Shown: one piece after another, positions 42,114 through 50,126 of the stretch
Layout: the number at the start of each line of letters is the position of its first letter
Numbering within the stretch: position 1 is the stretch's first letter
Origin: Hymenobacter convexus
GTDB lineage: Bacteria > Bacteroidota > Bacteroidia > Cytophagales > Hymenobacteraceae
Direction: 5' to 3'
DNA: 64,000 bases
Assembly: GCF_030580955.1 (NCBI RefSeq)
Contig: NZ_JAUQON010000005.1
Location: 248,001-312,000, forward strand
Notes under the pieces: generated by a model
Database searches by the model: none
Told to the model about the DNA's origin: nothing
The model's input: only the letters and a program-made list of their open reading frames with translations
Made by a program: the position numbers and the translations under genes

Positions 42114-44507
42114 TTATTTATAGTAGCTGTAGGCGTTGCGCTGGTGGCGGTACTCGTAGCTGCCGGCAAAGCGCACGTCGTTGATGAGCAGGTACACCTG
42201 CCGGATTTTCTCGTCCTGGTAGAGCTCGTTGATGCGGCTCACCAGGTCGCGGTCGGTGTAGTTGTGACGCACCACGTACACCGTGGCGTCGAGGTACTGC
42301 ATCAGCACGAAGAACTCGGCCACGAAGCCCACCGGCGGCGTGTCGAGCACCACGTAGTCGTACTCGGCCCGCAGCAACCGCATCAGCGTGGCCATGCGCG
42401 GGTTTTCGAGCAGCTGCGTGGGCCGGTCCGGCACCGCGCCGCAGGTGATGAGGTCGAGCCCCGGCACGCCGCTGAAGCGGCGGCATTCGTCCAGCGTGCT
42501 TTCCTCGCCGAGGTAGCCGGCCAGCCCGTGCCGGGCGCTGCCGGCCGCCAGCGGGAAGTAGCCGGCCACGGTGGGCCGCCGCAGGTCGGTTTCCACCAGC
42601 ACCACGCGGCGGCCCGAGTGGGCCAGCTCGGTGGCCAGGTTCACGGCGCAGAAGGTTTTGCCCTCGCCGGGCACCGTGGAGGTCACGCCCAGCACCTTCT
42701 TATCGGGCCCACTCGTGAGGTACTGCAGGTTCACCCGAATAGAGCGGAACGACTCGGCAATGGCCCCGCGGTTGCGGTGGGCCAGGTCTTTGGTGTCGGC
42801 CCCGGAGCCGTGGGCCACCACGCCCAGCACCGGAATGCTGGTGATGCGCGCCAGGTCGTCCTGGCCCTGCACGGTCTGGTTGGCCTTGTCGAGCAGCAGC
42901 ACCAGGCCAGTAGGCAGCAGCAGCCCGGCCAGCAGCGCAATCAGGGCCACCAGCTTCGGGTTGGGCGATTCCGGCCCGGTGCTGATGAGCTGGGCGCGGT
43001 CCACCACGCGCTTGTCGGTGGTGTTGGTGGCCAGAGCCAGGGCCGCCTCGTTGCGCTTCTCCACCAGGAAGCTGTAGTTCTTTTCGTTGAAGTCGCTTTC
43101 GCCCTTTAGCGAGGCCAGCTGGCGCTCGTCTTCGGGCATGCGGCTGATTTGGCCGCGCACCCGGGCCAGCTGGGCGTCCAGGTCGCGCAGGCCAATGCCG
43201 GCGTTGCGGCTCATGTTGGCCAGGGTCTGCATCAGGGCCTCTTTGGTGCTCCGAATGCGCTCGTCCGTCACCACCAGGAGGGGGTTGGCGTCGCTGCCGT
43301 TCACGCTAAGGGCGGCGCGGCGGCTGTTCAGCTCGTTGAGCTGCAGAATGAGGCTGTTGAGCACGCCGTCGTCGATGCCCGCGCTGCTGGGCGAGGCCAT
43401 CTGGCCGCCGCCGCGGTTGGCCTGCAGGTAGGCCAGCATGCTTTCGCAGTAGCGCCGGGTGGTGGCGGCGCGGGCCCGGGCGGCTTCCAGGTCGGCCAGC
43501 CGGCCAATATCCGACGAGGACTGCGCCTGCACGTCCACCACGCCCCGCGAGGCCCGAAACGTGGAAAGCGCGCCCGCCGCCTGGTGGCGCGTGCGGGCCA
43601 GCTTCTCAATCTCCTCATCGAGAAAAGCCAGGCTTTTGCGGCCGGTCTGGTTTTTGGCGCGCAGGTCGGCGGCGATGTACACGGCCATCAGCGTGTCGAG
43701 GAAAGCCTGGCCTTGCGCGGGCACGCTGTTTTTCAGGCGCAGCTCCACAATGCGCGAGTCGTGGTCGATGGGGCGCACGGCCAGGCCGTTGGCGTAGCGG
43801 CCGGCGGCCCCGTCCACGTCGCTCAGTGTGAAGCAGTAGCGCCCGGTGCCGGCCTCAAACGGCACGCCCGGCACGGGCTGCACCGCCAGCTGCAGCAGCG
43901 GGTGGCGCAGGGTGTCGCCGGCGGCGACAATGGTATCGAGCTGCACGTTCCAGACCTCGCGCACCGGCTGGCCGGTGGGCAGGTCGGCGAGGTGGGCGCG
44001 GGCCGCGGTGGCCCGCAGGCGGTAGCGGCCGGCCCCGGCCGGGCTCACGTAAATGCGCACATCGGTGAGCTGGGGCGCGGCCAGGTTGGGCAGCACCCGG
44101 AAGGGCATGGCGTCGGCGGGCTGCTCGCGCCGCTGCACGGGCCGCAGGCGGTTCAGCCAGGTGGCGGGCTCGCGGAAGTAGGCCACGGCGTAGGGCAGGC
44201 GGCGCACGGCCTGGCGCACGGTGCCCGCCGAGGTGATGAGGCCGATTTCGTCTTCCATCTTCAGGCCCTTGTCGTGCACTTCCAGAATCTGCAGCAGCTC
44301 CTGGGCCCGCTTCGAGCCCGTGGCCTGGTCGCCGAGCAGCACGGTGGCCCGCAGCCCATACACGGGCGGCGTGAGCTGCAAATACACGTAGGCCAGGGCC
44401 CCGGCCAGCATCAGCGCGCCCACAAACAGCGGCCAGCGCCGCCGCAGCTTGAAAAACAGCCGGCTCAAATCCAGTTCGTCGGCGGCCGGTTCGGGAGGAG
44501 TTTTCAT
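42114..44507 (-). CDS. Wzc-like chain-length protein fused to BY-type tyrosine kinase
   Basis: A 797-residue inner membrane protein. A Wzz domain with a first helix near residues 32-50, a long periplasmic coiled-coil part (about 100-510, with RTRHQAAGALSTFRASRG), a second helix near 520-540 (LVALIALLAGLLLPTGLVLLL), then the cytoplasmic kinase. Walker A is TSTVPGEGKTFCAVNLA near residue 615, Walker A' is VVLVETDLRRPTV with Glu in place of the usual Asp/Ile, and Walker B is YDYVVLDTPPVG. The C-terminus YEYRHQRNAYSYYK carries the Tyr cluster that is autophosphorylated. It controls chain length and export with the Wza-like lipoprotein encoded just upstream. Confidence 0.93.
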   Translation of the reverse strand: MKTPPEPAADELDLSRLFFKLRRRWPLFVGALMLAGALAYVYLQLTPPVYGLRATVLLGDQATGSKRAQELLQILEVHDKGLKMEDEIGLITSAGTVRQAVRRLPYAVAYFREPATWLNRLRPVQRREQPADAMPFRVLPNLAAPQLTDVRIYVSPAGAGRYRLRATAARAHLADLPTGQPVREVWNVQLDTIVAAGDTLRHPLLQLAVQPVPGVPFEAGTGRYCFTLSDVDGAAGRYANGLAVRPIDHDSRIVELRLKNSVPAQGQAFLDTLMAVYIAADLRAKNQTGRKSLAFLDEEIEKLARTRHQAAGALSTFRASRGVVDVQAQSSSDIGRLADLEAARARAATTRRYCESMLAYLQANRGGGQMASPSSAGIDDGVLNSLILQLNELNSRRAALSVNGSDANPLLVVTDERIRSTKEALMQTLANMSRNAGIGLRDLDAQLARVRGQISRMPEDERQLASLKGESDFNEKNYSFLVEKRNEAALALATNTTDKRVVDRAQLISTGPESPNPKLVALIALLAGLLLPTGLVLLLDKANQTVQGQDDLARITSIPVLGVVAHGSGADTKDLAHRNRGAIAESFRSIRVNLQYLTSGPDKKVLGVTSTVPGEGKTFCAVNLATELAHSGRRVVLVETDLRRPTVAGYFPLAAGSARHGLAGYLGEESTLDECRRFSGVPGLDLITCGAVPDRPTQLLENPRMATLMRLLRAEYDYVVLDTPPVGFVAEFFVLMQYLDATVYVVRHNYTDRDLVSRINELYQDEKIRQVYLLINDVRFAGSYEYRHQRNAYSYYK

Positions 44508-44528
44508 AGGGATGGTGAGGCTCCTCTA

Positions 44529-45314
44529 TTAGTTGGATTTCAGAAAGCTGAGCAACAGCACGATGGCCGACACGCCCGCGAAAGCCAGGCCGAGGTTGCC
44601 GGCGTTGGCGCGGGCGGCGCGGGCCTTCAGGGGCTCCACGTACAAGGCGTCGTTGGGCAGCAGGTAGTAATATGGCGAGGCGAGCAGGGCGGGGTCGGTG
44701 AGGTCGAGCAGCACCACCTGCGCGCCGGTGGGCGTCTGGCGAATGAGCTTGACGTTCTGGCGGTTGCCGTATTCGGTGAGGTCGCCGGCCAGGCCCAGGC
44801 CTTCGAGCACGCTGGCCTGGCCGTTGTACACGAAGTAGCGGCCGGGGCTGCGTACCTCGCCCAGCACCGTCAGCTTGAAGCTCAGCAGCTTCACCACCAC
44901 GTTGGCCCCGCGCACGAAGCTGCCCACGCGCTGCTGCACCAGCGCCTGCACGGCCGGCACGTCCAGCCCCACCACTTTGAGCGCGCCCACCGTGGGCAGG
45001 GTAATCTGCCCGTCTTCGCCCACCGAGTAGCCGCTCAAGAACATAGTGCCGGGGTCGCTGCCGAACATGGCGGTTCGGGCATCGGTCACGTTGAACAACT
45101 CGTTGAACTCCGGCTGCGGGCTCTGCACCCGGATGGACAGCACGTCGTTGGGCTGAATGCGGTAGCTGGGCCGCGCGTTGGCCACGGCCGTGGCCGTGGC
45201 CGTGGAGTAGCCGGGGCTTTGCAGGTAGGGCAGCTGCCGCTGGGCCACGCAACTGCTCAGCAGCACCAGGCCGGGCAGCAGCCACCGCAGGCAGAAGGAG
45301 GGAAGTGACGGCAT
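44529..45314 (-). CDS. Polysaccharide export outer membrane lipoprotein (Wza-like)
   Basis: A 261-residue protein, first gene of the minus-strand polysaccharide operon. A signal peptide ends in the lipobox LLSSC (Cys22). The Poly_export domain (about 50-135: YRIQPNDVLSIRV, VGEDGQITLPTVGALKVVGL) and one SLBB-type beta-grasp domain (VTVLGEVRSPGRYFV) follow, then DALYVEPL and a C-terminal hydrophobic helix (about 238-257). It is shorter than E. coli Wza (about 379), as usual for Bacteroidota forms with one SLBB domain and a terminal membrane helix. It forms the outer exit for the polymer. Its promoter has paired Crp/Fnr-type dyads. Confidence 0.92.
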   Translation of the reverse strand: MPSLPSFCLRWLLPGLVLLSSCVAQRQLPYLQSPGYSTATATAVANARPSYRIQPNDVLSIRVQSPQPEFNELFNVTDARTAMFGSDPGTMFLSGYSVGEDGQITLPTVGALKVVGLDVPAVQALVQQRVGSFVRGANVVVKLLSFKLTVLGEVRSPGRYFVYNGQASVLEGLGLAGDLTEYGNRQNVKLIRQTPTGAQVVLLDLTDPALLASPYYYLLPNDALYVEPLKARAARANAGNLGLAFAGVSAIVLLLSFLKSN

Positions 45315-45427
45315 GGGGAGACGAAAAAGGATGGGTCGGGAGGCCCGCCGCGGCTTCGTGGCGGGCTGCTCACAGGCTGCCGTACCTGCGCAAATGCCGC
45401 AAAACGAGGCCGGTGGGATGGGTCTGA

Positions 45428-45492
45428 CAAAACTCGCCGCCGGTCCCAGCCGTCGAAATGAGGAGCATCAATTTCCAAATTGAGGATACTCA
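45428..45492 (-). promoter_or_regulatory. Paired Crp/Fnr dyads and -7 box of the polysaccharide export operon
   Basis: TGAGGAGCATCA (45459-45470) and TGAGGATACTCA (45481-45492) are 22 bp apart. On the minus strand GAGTTTTG at 45428-45435 is one mismatch from TANNTTTG and ends 36.5 bp from the nearer dyad centre; TTCG at 45454-45457 is in the -33 place. The operon starts at 45314, giving a leader of about 105 bases. Confidence 0.68.
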
Positions 45493-45802
45493 CTTGCGCG
45501 CCGCAACGGGAAGTAGCTTATTGCCCACGAAGGCCCCAATTGCATTGCCCGAACTCGGCACCGCAAGCATTTCGCTACCGCGCTTTTGCGGCGGCTCAGC
45601 ATTGGCAGGCGCCGCCCAACGTCGCACTGCGCTAACCACTTAGCCGGCTTAATGCTTGGCTTTGTCGCTTGAGAAAACAGTAGGCTAATAGTCTTGTCCT
45701 TAGTGTTATGCGAAAAATATATCCTACATTTCGTCCCTGCCCGCTGGCGCCTGCTACTGAAGCAATTGTCCGCTTTCTCTGCCGAATTCATCATTAAGCA
45801 CC
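45493..45802. other. Intergenic between operon promoter and LytTR gene
   Basis: No protein-like frame. The AT-rich part at about 45690-45740 is the likely promoter zone of the response regulator gene, but I could not place a confident -33/-7 pair. No hairpin of note. Confidence 0.3.
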
Positions 45803-46555
45803 ATGGCTGAATCCGCACCCCTCCGCTGCCTGATTGTTGATGACAACGAAGCCAGCCGCCTCATGCTGGCGCACCTGGTCGGCCTCACCGAGTCGCTGGC
45901 GCTGGTGGCCAGCCTGCCCGACGGCGTGCAGGCGCTGCACTTCCTGCAAACCCAGCCGCCGGTCGACATTCTGCTGCTCGACATCGAAATGCCCGAGCTC
46001 ACCGGCCTGGCCCTCATCCCGCTGCTGCCCACGCCGCAGCCGGAAATCATCCTCGTCACCACACACCGCGGCTTCGCGCTGGAGGCTTTTGAGCTGCACG
46101 TCACCGACTACCTGGTGAAACCGCTGGATTACGCCCGGTTCCGGCAGGCCATCGACGTGGCCGTGCGCCGCCGGCGGGCCGCGCTGACGCAGGCCGCTGC
46201 CGCCGCGTTGCCCGTGGCCGCCCAAAACGGGACGCTCGATAATTGGTCGGAGCTATTCGTGAAGGTCAACAACCGGCTGGTCAAGCTCAACTTCGACGAC
46301 GTGCTCTACATCGAAGCCATGTCGATGTACTCGGTGCTGGTGATGGCCAACCACAAGTACATCGTGCACGCCACCCTCAAGCAGCTGGCCGAGCGGCTGC
46401 CGTTTGCGCATTTCCAGCGCGTGCACCGCTCCTACATCGTCAACACCCGCCTCATCGACAGCATCGAAGACAATACGCTGGTGGTGGGGCCCTACGAAGT
46501 GCCCTTGGCCAAGTCCTATCAGGAAACGCTGTTTAACTCGATTCGGAGCTTGTAG
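45803..46555 (+). CDS. LytTR-type response regulator
   Basis: A 250-residue protein with a receiver domain (about 8-125: LIVDDNEASRLML, phosphoacceptor Asp60 in ILLLDIEMPELTG, Thr in LVTTHRGFALEAF, Lys in DYLVKPL) and a C-terminal LytTR DNA-binding domain (about 148-250: FVKVNNRLVKLNFDDVLYIEAMSMYSVL, FQRVHRSYIVN). It binds tandem DNA repeats and often controls extracellular matrix genes. Its 3' end overlaps by 23 bp the 3' end of the convergent hybrid histidine kinase gene. It could regulate the polysaccharide operon, from whose first gene it is divergent. Confidence 0.93.
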   Translation: MAESAPLRCLIVDDNEASRLMLAHLVGLTESLALVASLPDGVQALHFLQTQPPVDILLLDIEMPELTGLALIPLLPTPQPEIILVTTHRGFALEAFELHVTDYLVKPLDYARFRQAIDVAVRRRRAALTQAAAAALPVAAQNGTLDNWSELFVKVNNRLVKLNFDDVLYIEAMSMYSVLVMANHKYIVHATLKQLAERLPFAHFQRVHRSYIVNTRLIDSIEDNTLVVGPYEVPLAKSYQETLFNSIRSL

Positions 46556-48806
46556 GGCCAGCGGCCGCGTCGCGGCGCAGGGCCTGCACCACGCCTTCCA
46601 CGACGGTCGTAAATTCGAGGGCCGCTGCCCTGAGAAGGGCCGGGTCCGGTGCCGGACCGTCTGGCGGGCCATGATGCAAGGGTTGCAGCAAGGTGGCGGC
46701 GCAGGCTTCGATGCCGGTTACTTCCAGGGTATGCAGGTTGAACTGCAGGTGATGCACCTGCCGGGCGGCCGTCAGCCAGTCGCCGGCCGCCGCCGCGGCC
46801 CCCAGCCGGTCGAGAACCGTGGGGGCGGTGTTCAAAAACGACGCAACGAGCTGGCCAACCAGCGTTTGGTTGCCTTTTGCAAACTGCTGCAGGCCGGCTA
46901 GGCTATACGGGCGCGCCGGCCGGGGCAACGCCAGGAGCTGCCGGTATAAATCGGCTTCGGTGAAGGGCTTGGCCAGCTGGCCGATGATGCCCTGCTCCCG
47001 GTAATAACCGGCATTGTGGGGCAGCGCAGCGGCCGTGAAGGCGATGACCGGCGTGCGGGCCCGCGCCGGGTGGGGCAGGGCGCGCAGCCGCTGCACCGCC
47101 TTCAGCCCGTTCAAGCCCGGCATCTGGATGTCGAGCAGCACCACGTCGAAGTCCTGTTCGGCCAGCAGCTGCAAGGCCTCCGCCCCGTTGGCCGCTTCGG
47201 TGGGCACCAGGGCCCAATCAGCCAGGGTCAGGCGCGTGACTTCGCGGTTCATCTCGTTGTCGTCCACCAGCAGCACCCGCAGGCCCGCCAGGCGTTCCGG
47301 GGCGATGGGCACCTCCGTTGGCGCCGGCCGGGCGCCGGCCGGGGCTTTGGGCAGCGGCAGCTCCAGCGTGAAGCAGCTGCCCTGGCCCAGCCGGCTGCGC
47401 ACAGTCAGCTCGCCGCCCATCTGGCGGGCCAGGTTGCGGCTGATGCTCAGGCCCAGGCCCGCGCCGCCGTACTGGCGGCTGGTGCCGGCGTTGGCCTGGG
47501 TGAAGTCGTCGAACACGCTGGTGAGCATGCCCGGGGCAATGCCAATGCCCGTGTCGGCCACCCGAAACCGCACGCGCAGGTCGGTGTCGGTTTCGGCCAG
47601 CACCCGGCAGCTTACGCGGATGCCCCCCCGGGGCGTAAACTTGAGGGCGTTGCTGACCAGGTTGATGAGAATCTGGTTGAGGCGGAGCGGGTCGCCCAGT
47701 ACCCAGAACCGCGGAAACGGCCGCTCCGCCGTGGCCCCCCGAAACCGCAGTCCTTTTTCCCGCGCCTGGGCCGCCAGCGGCCCCAGCACCGCTTCCACCG
47801 AGGCGCTCAGTTCGAACGGCACGGCTTCGAGCTCGACGGCGCCGCTGTTGAGACGGCTCAGGTCCAGCACATCGTTGAGCAGGCCGGTGAGGTGCGCGCC
47901 GGCCGCGCAAATGCTGGTCAATAAGTGCTGCTGTCGGTCGGTCAGGTCGGTTTTGCCGAGCTGGGCCGCCAGCCCCAGCATGCCGTGGATGGGCGTGCGC
48001 ACCTCGTGGCTGATGTTGGCCAGAAAAGCCTCCCGGGCCCGGGCGCTGGCCTCGGCCTGCTGCTGGCTGCGCTTCAGGTCGGTGATGTCGGTGCCCACGC
48101 CCAGCACGAACACCGTGCCGTCGGGGTTGTGCAGGGGGCAGCGCACGGTCTGGTACCAGCGCTGTTCGCCCGAGTCCAGGGTCAGCGACATTTCCTGCCG
48201 CACCTCGCCGTTGGTTCTGCGCACTTGCTCGTTGATTTCGACGCGCCGGCGGCGTTCGGCGTAGGCGGGGGTGGCGGGGTCGAGGTGGGCCGGCCCGTCG
48301 TACTTCTGCAGGTGCTGCAGCAGCTCGCGCACCGCCCGGTTGTAAAAAACGGGCCGGTCGGCCGTGTCGTACACGGTGAAAAGCGCCGAGCTGGTGTCGA
48401 GCATGAGCTGCCGGAATTCCTGCTGGTGGCGCAGCTGCTGCTCGGTGGTGCGCCAGGCCGTTACGTCGGTGAGGTAAAAAAGCACGAGGCCCTCGTTCGG
48501 AACAGTGGCGCTGGTCACCTGCCAGCAGTGCCCGTCGGCTTCCAGCACCGCCGGCTCGCCCGCTGGCTGCACTTGCAGCCATTCGGCGGTGTCGCACAGG
48601 GCCTGCCACAAGGCGGCCGTGCTTTCCCGAAACGCCCGTTGCACACGGGCAGCGGCCGGGTTGGCGTACTGCAGCTGCCCGCGTGCGTCGAAGCACAGCA
48701 CCGGGTGTGGGCTATGGGCGAGGATGGCCCCCGGAACATCCGGGCCAGGCGGCCGAACAGCCGGAACGGCCTCAATTACCGACGAATCTAGGGTGGTGTC
48801 GAACAT
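46533..48806 (-). CDS. Hybrid sensor histidine kinase with receiver and Hpt-like domain
   Basis: A 757-residue soluble kinase; the ATG at 48806 is chosen (MFDTTLDSSVIEAVPAV). Order: two PAS domains (about 25-120 and 130-245), HisKA with phosphoacceptor His267 in FLANISHEVRTPIHGM, HATPase (about 370-485: NQILINLVSNALKFT, VADTGIGIAPG, GAGLGLSISRNL), a receiver (about 508-625, Asp559 in VVLLDIQMPGLNG) and a C-terminal Hpt-like helical bundle (about 635-745). In the Hpt the expected AH-x-LK motif is VHHLQ, so His685 is kept but the Lys is Gln. No membrane helix, so it senses a cytoplasmic signal. It may pass phosphate to the convergent LytTR regulator. Confidence 0.92.
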   Translation of the reverse strand: MFDTTLDSSVIEAVPAVRPPGPDVPGAILAHSPHPVLCFDARGQLQYANPAAARVQRAFRESTAALWQALCDTAEWLQVQPAGEPAVLEADGHCWQVTSATVPNEGLVLFYLTDVTAWRTTEQQLRHQQEFRQLMLDTSSALFTVYDTADRPVFYNRAVRELLQHLQKYDGPAHLDPATPAYAERRRRVEINEQVRRTNGEVRQEMSLTLDSGEQRWYQTVRCPLHNPDGTVFVLGVGTDITDLKRSQQQAEASARAREAFLANISHEVRTPIHGMLGLAAQLGKTDLTDRQQHLLTSICAAGAHLTGLLNDVLDLSRLNSGAVELEAVPFELSASVEAVLGPLAAQAREKGLRFRGATAERPFPRFWVLGDPLRLNQILINLVSNALKFTPRGGIRVSCRVLAETDTDLRVRFRVADTGIGIAPGMLTSVFDDFTQANAGTSRQYGGAGLGLSISRNLARQMGGELTVRSRLGQGSCFTLELPLPKAPAGARPAPTEVPIAPERLAGLRVLLVDDNEMNREVTRLTLADWALVPTEAANGAEALQLLAEQDFDVVLLDIQMPGLNGLKAVQRLRALPHPARARTPVIAFTAAALPHNAGYYREQGIIGQLAKPFTEADLYRQLLALPRPARPYSLAGLQQFAKGNQTLVGQLVASFLNTAPTVLDRLGAAAAAGDWLTAARQVHHLQFNLHTLEVTGIEACAATLLQPLHHGPPDGPAPDPALLRAAALEFTTVVEGVVQALRRDAAAGPTSSESS

Positions 48807-49076
48807 GCGGAGGTTGGCTGGAAAATGAAGCGCTTGGGCTGAACGCATTGCCTGCGGCCAATCCGTGATATTGGCTACCGCAGCTACCGGCTGAGGGTGC
48901 TCAGAGAAGCCGCTCAGCCGATGGCTTCGCCGCAGAAACTACGACCCAGCCTGAACCATACAAATTTATTTATAAATATATTAATTATATAATATTTCTT
49001 TTCTTTCGCTCCATTTGCTTCCGGTTCTGCTGCTGTAAATACACCGGAAGTCCGGCCGGGAGTCACGGGCCGTGTG
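48807..49076. other. Upstream region of the histidine kinase gene
   Basis: No gene. A single TGAGGGTGCTCA at 48892-48903 has no partner at 22 bp and no -7 box at the right distance, so it is not counted as a promoter site. The stretch 48955-49010 is AT-rich. Confidence 0.3.
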
Positions 49077-49215
49077 CAAATGTGAGCCCCTGCAGCAACC
49101 CGGCCCACTGAGTATAATCAGCTGCCCGGGTGATTTTAATCACCGTGCCATGATAACGAACAGTTGACTACTTGATTTTCCTCAATTCCCGGGGCCGGCG
49201 TGGCCCGGATATTCA
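49077..49215. promoter_or_regulatory. Four-dyad array, probably divergent promoters
   Basis: TGA-N6-TCA cores at 49109 (TGAGTATAATCA), 49131 (TGATTTTAATCA, inside the palindrome GGTGATTTTAATCACC) and 49173 (TGATTTTCCTCA), plus TGATAACGAACA at 49151 with one changed base. Steps are 22, 20 and 22 bp. On the minus strand CACATTTG (49077-49084) ends 37.5 bp from the first dyad centre, facing the histidine kinase gene. On the plus strand GATATTCA at 49208-49215 is a poor -7 box at 36.5 bp, facing the membrane protein gene. Confidence 0.6.
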
Positions 49216-49242
49216 CGGCGTGAAGCACCTGCCGGAAACCCC

Positions 49243-50121
49243 ATGATGCCGTTCATTGACCCACTGGTTTTGCCCGGCCAGCCCGGCGGCTTGTTGTTGG
49301 TCGGCCGGGCGAGCATGGGCCATTTAAGCCGGGAACTGATGAGCGAATATTCGCTGCTGTACCGCACCGACTCGCGCCTGCTGGTGTTCCTTCTCTTCGG
49401 CCTGCTGCTGCTCTTCACCTGGGCCGGGCTGTGGGAGGGGCGCCGCCGCAAGCCCTACGCCACCAGCACCAACGAACAGTCGGTGGCCGTGGCCTCGCTG
49501 CTGGCCCTGCAGGGCCTGCTGCTGGCCTTCTCGTTTTCGATGGCTTCCGACCGGTTTCAGGTGCGGCGCGATGCCCTGGTGGCGCTGGCCGCGAGCTTCC
49601 GCACAGCCGTGCTGCGGGCTGATTTGTACCCCGAGCCCGAGCGCGCCGGGTTCCGGCGCGAACTGCACCGCTACCTGGAGGCGCGCATTGCCTTCGGCAA
49701 AGCGCCGTATGATTCCGTAATAATCAAGGGCACGCTGGTGCGCGCCGATACGGCCCTGCATGAGGTGTGGCACCGCGTGGTGCGGCTGTCGGCAGACCGG
49801 CGCTACGACATGGCCACCGACAAAATGGTGGACGCCCTGGACGAGGTGACGGCCACCGGCATAGCCCGGCAGGCCTCGCTGCGCGCCCACGTGCCCGATG
49901 CCGTGGTGTACATGCTGTTCATCATCGCCCTCACCACGGCGTTTTTCTCGGGCTACGTGAGCGCCAACCGCGCCCGGTTCGACTGGCTGGCCGTGGGCAC
50001 TTTTCACCTGCTGGTGGCGCTGGTGGTGTTCATCACGCTGGACCTCGACCGGCCCCGGCGCGGCATCATCCGCCCCACCGACGTGCAGGAAATCCTGGTC
50101 GAGCAGCTGCGGTTGTTTTAG
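49243..50121 (+). CDS. DUF4239-like membrane protein
   Basis: 292 residues from the ATG at 49243; the ATG at 49339 (MSEYSLLYRTDSRLL, 260 residues) also looks natural and may be the real start. Membrane helices: about 45-62 (LLVFLLFGLLLLFTWAGLW), 83-103 (VAVASLLALQGLLLAFSFSMA), then a helical cytoplasmic or periplasmic part with RFQVRRDALVALAASFRTA, and two more helices about 221-241 and 250-270 followed by DLDRPRRG. This layout matches the bestrophin-like/DUF4239 group of small unknown membrane proteins. The function is unknown. It ends 5 bp from the convergent antiporter gene. It lies downstream of the four-dyad array. Confidence 0.75.
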   Translation: MMPFIDPLVLPGQPGGLLLVGRASMGHLSRELMSEYSLLYRTDSRLLVFLLFGLLLLFTWAGLWEGRRRKPYATSTNEQSVAVASLLALQGLLLAFSFSMASDRFQVRRDALVALAASFRTAVLRADLYPEPERAGFRRELHRYLEARIAFGKAPYDSVIIKGTLVRADTALHEVWHRVVRLSADRRYDMATDKMVDALDEVTATGIARQASLRAHVPDAVVYMLFIIALTTAFFSGYVSANRARFDWLAVGTFHLLVALVVFITLDLDRPRRGIIRPTDVQEILVEQLRLF

Positions 50122-50126
50122 CCGGC

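Noticed and set aside
48892..48903. Single TGA-N6-TCA site upstream of the histidine kinase gene
   Set aside because: No partner at 22 bp and no -7 box at 36-37 bp, unlike the sites counted in the regulon.
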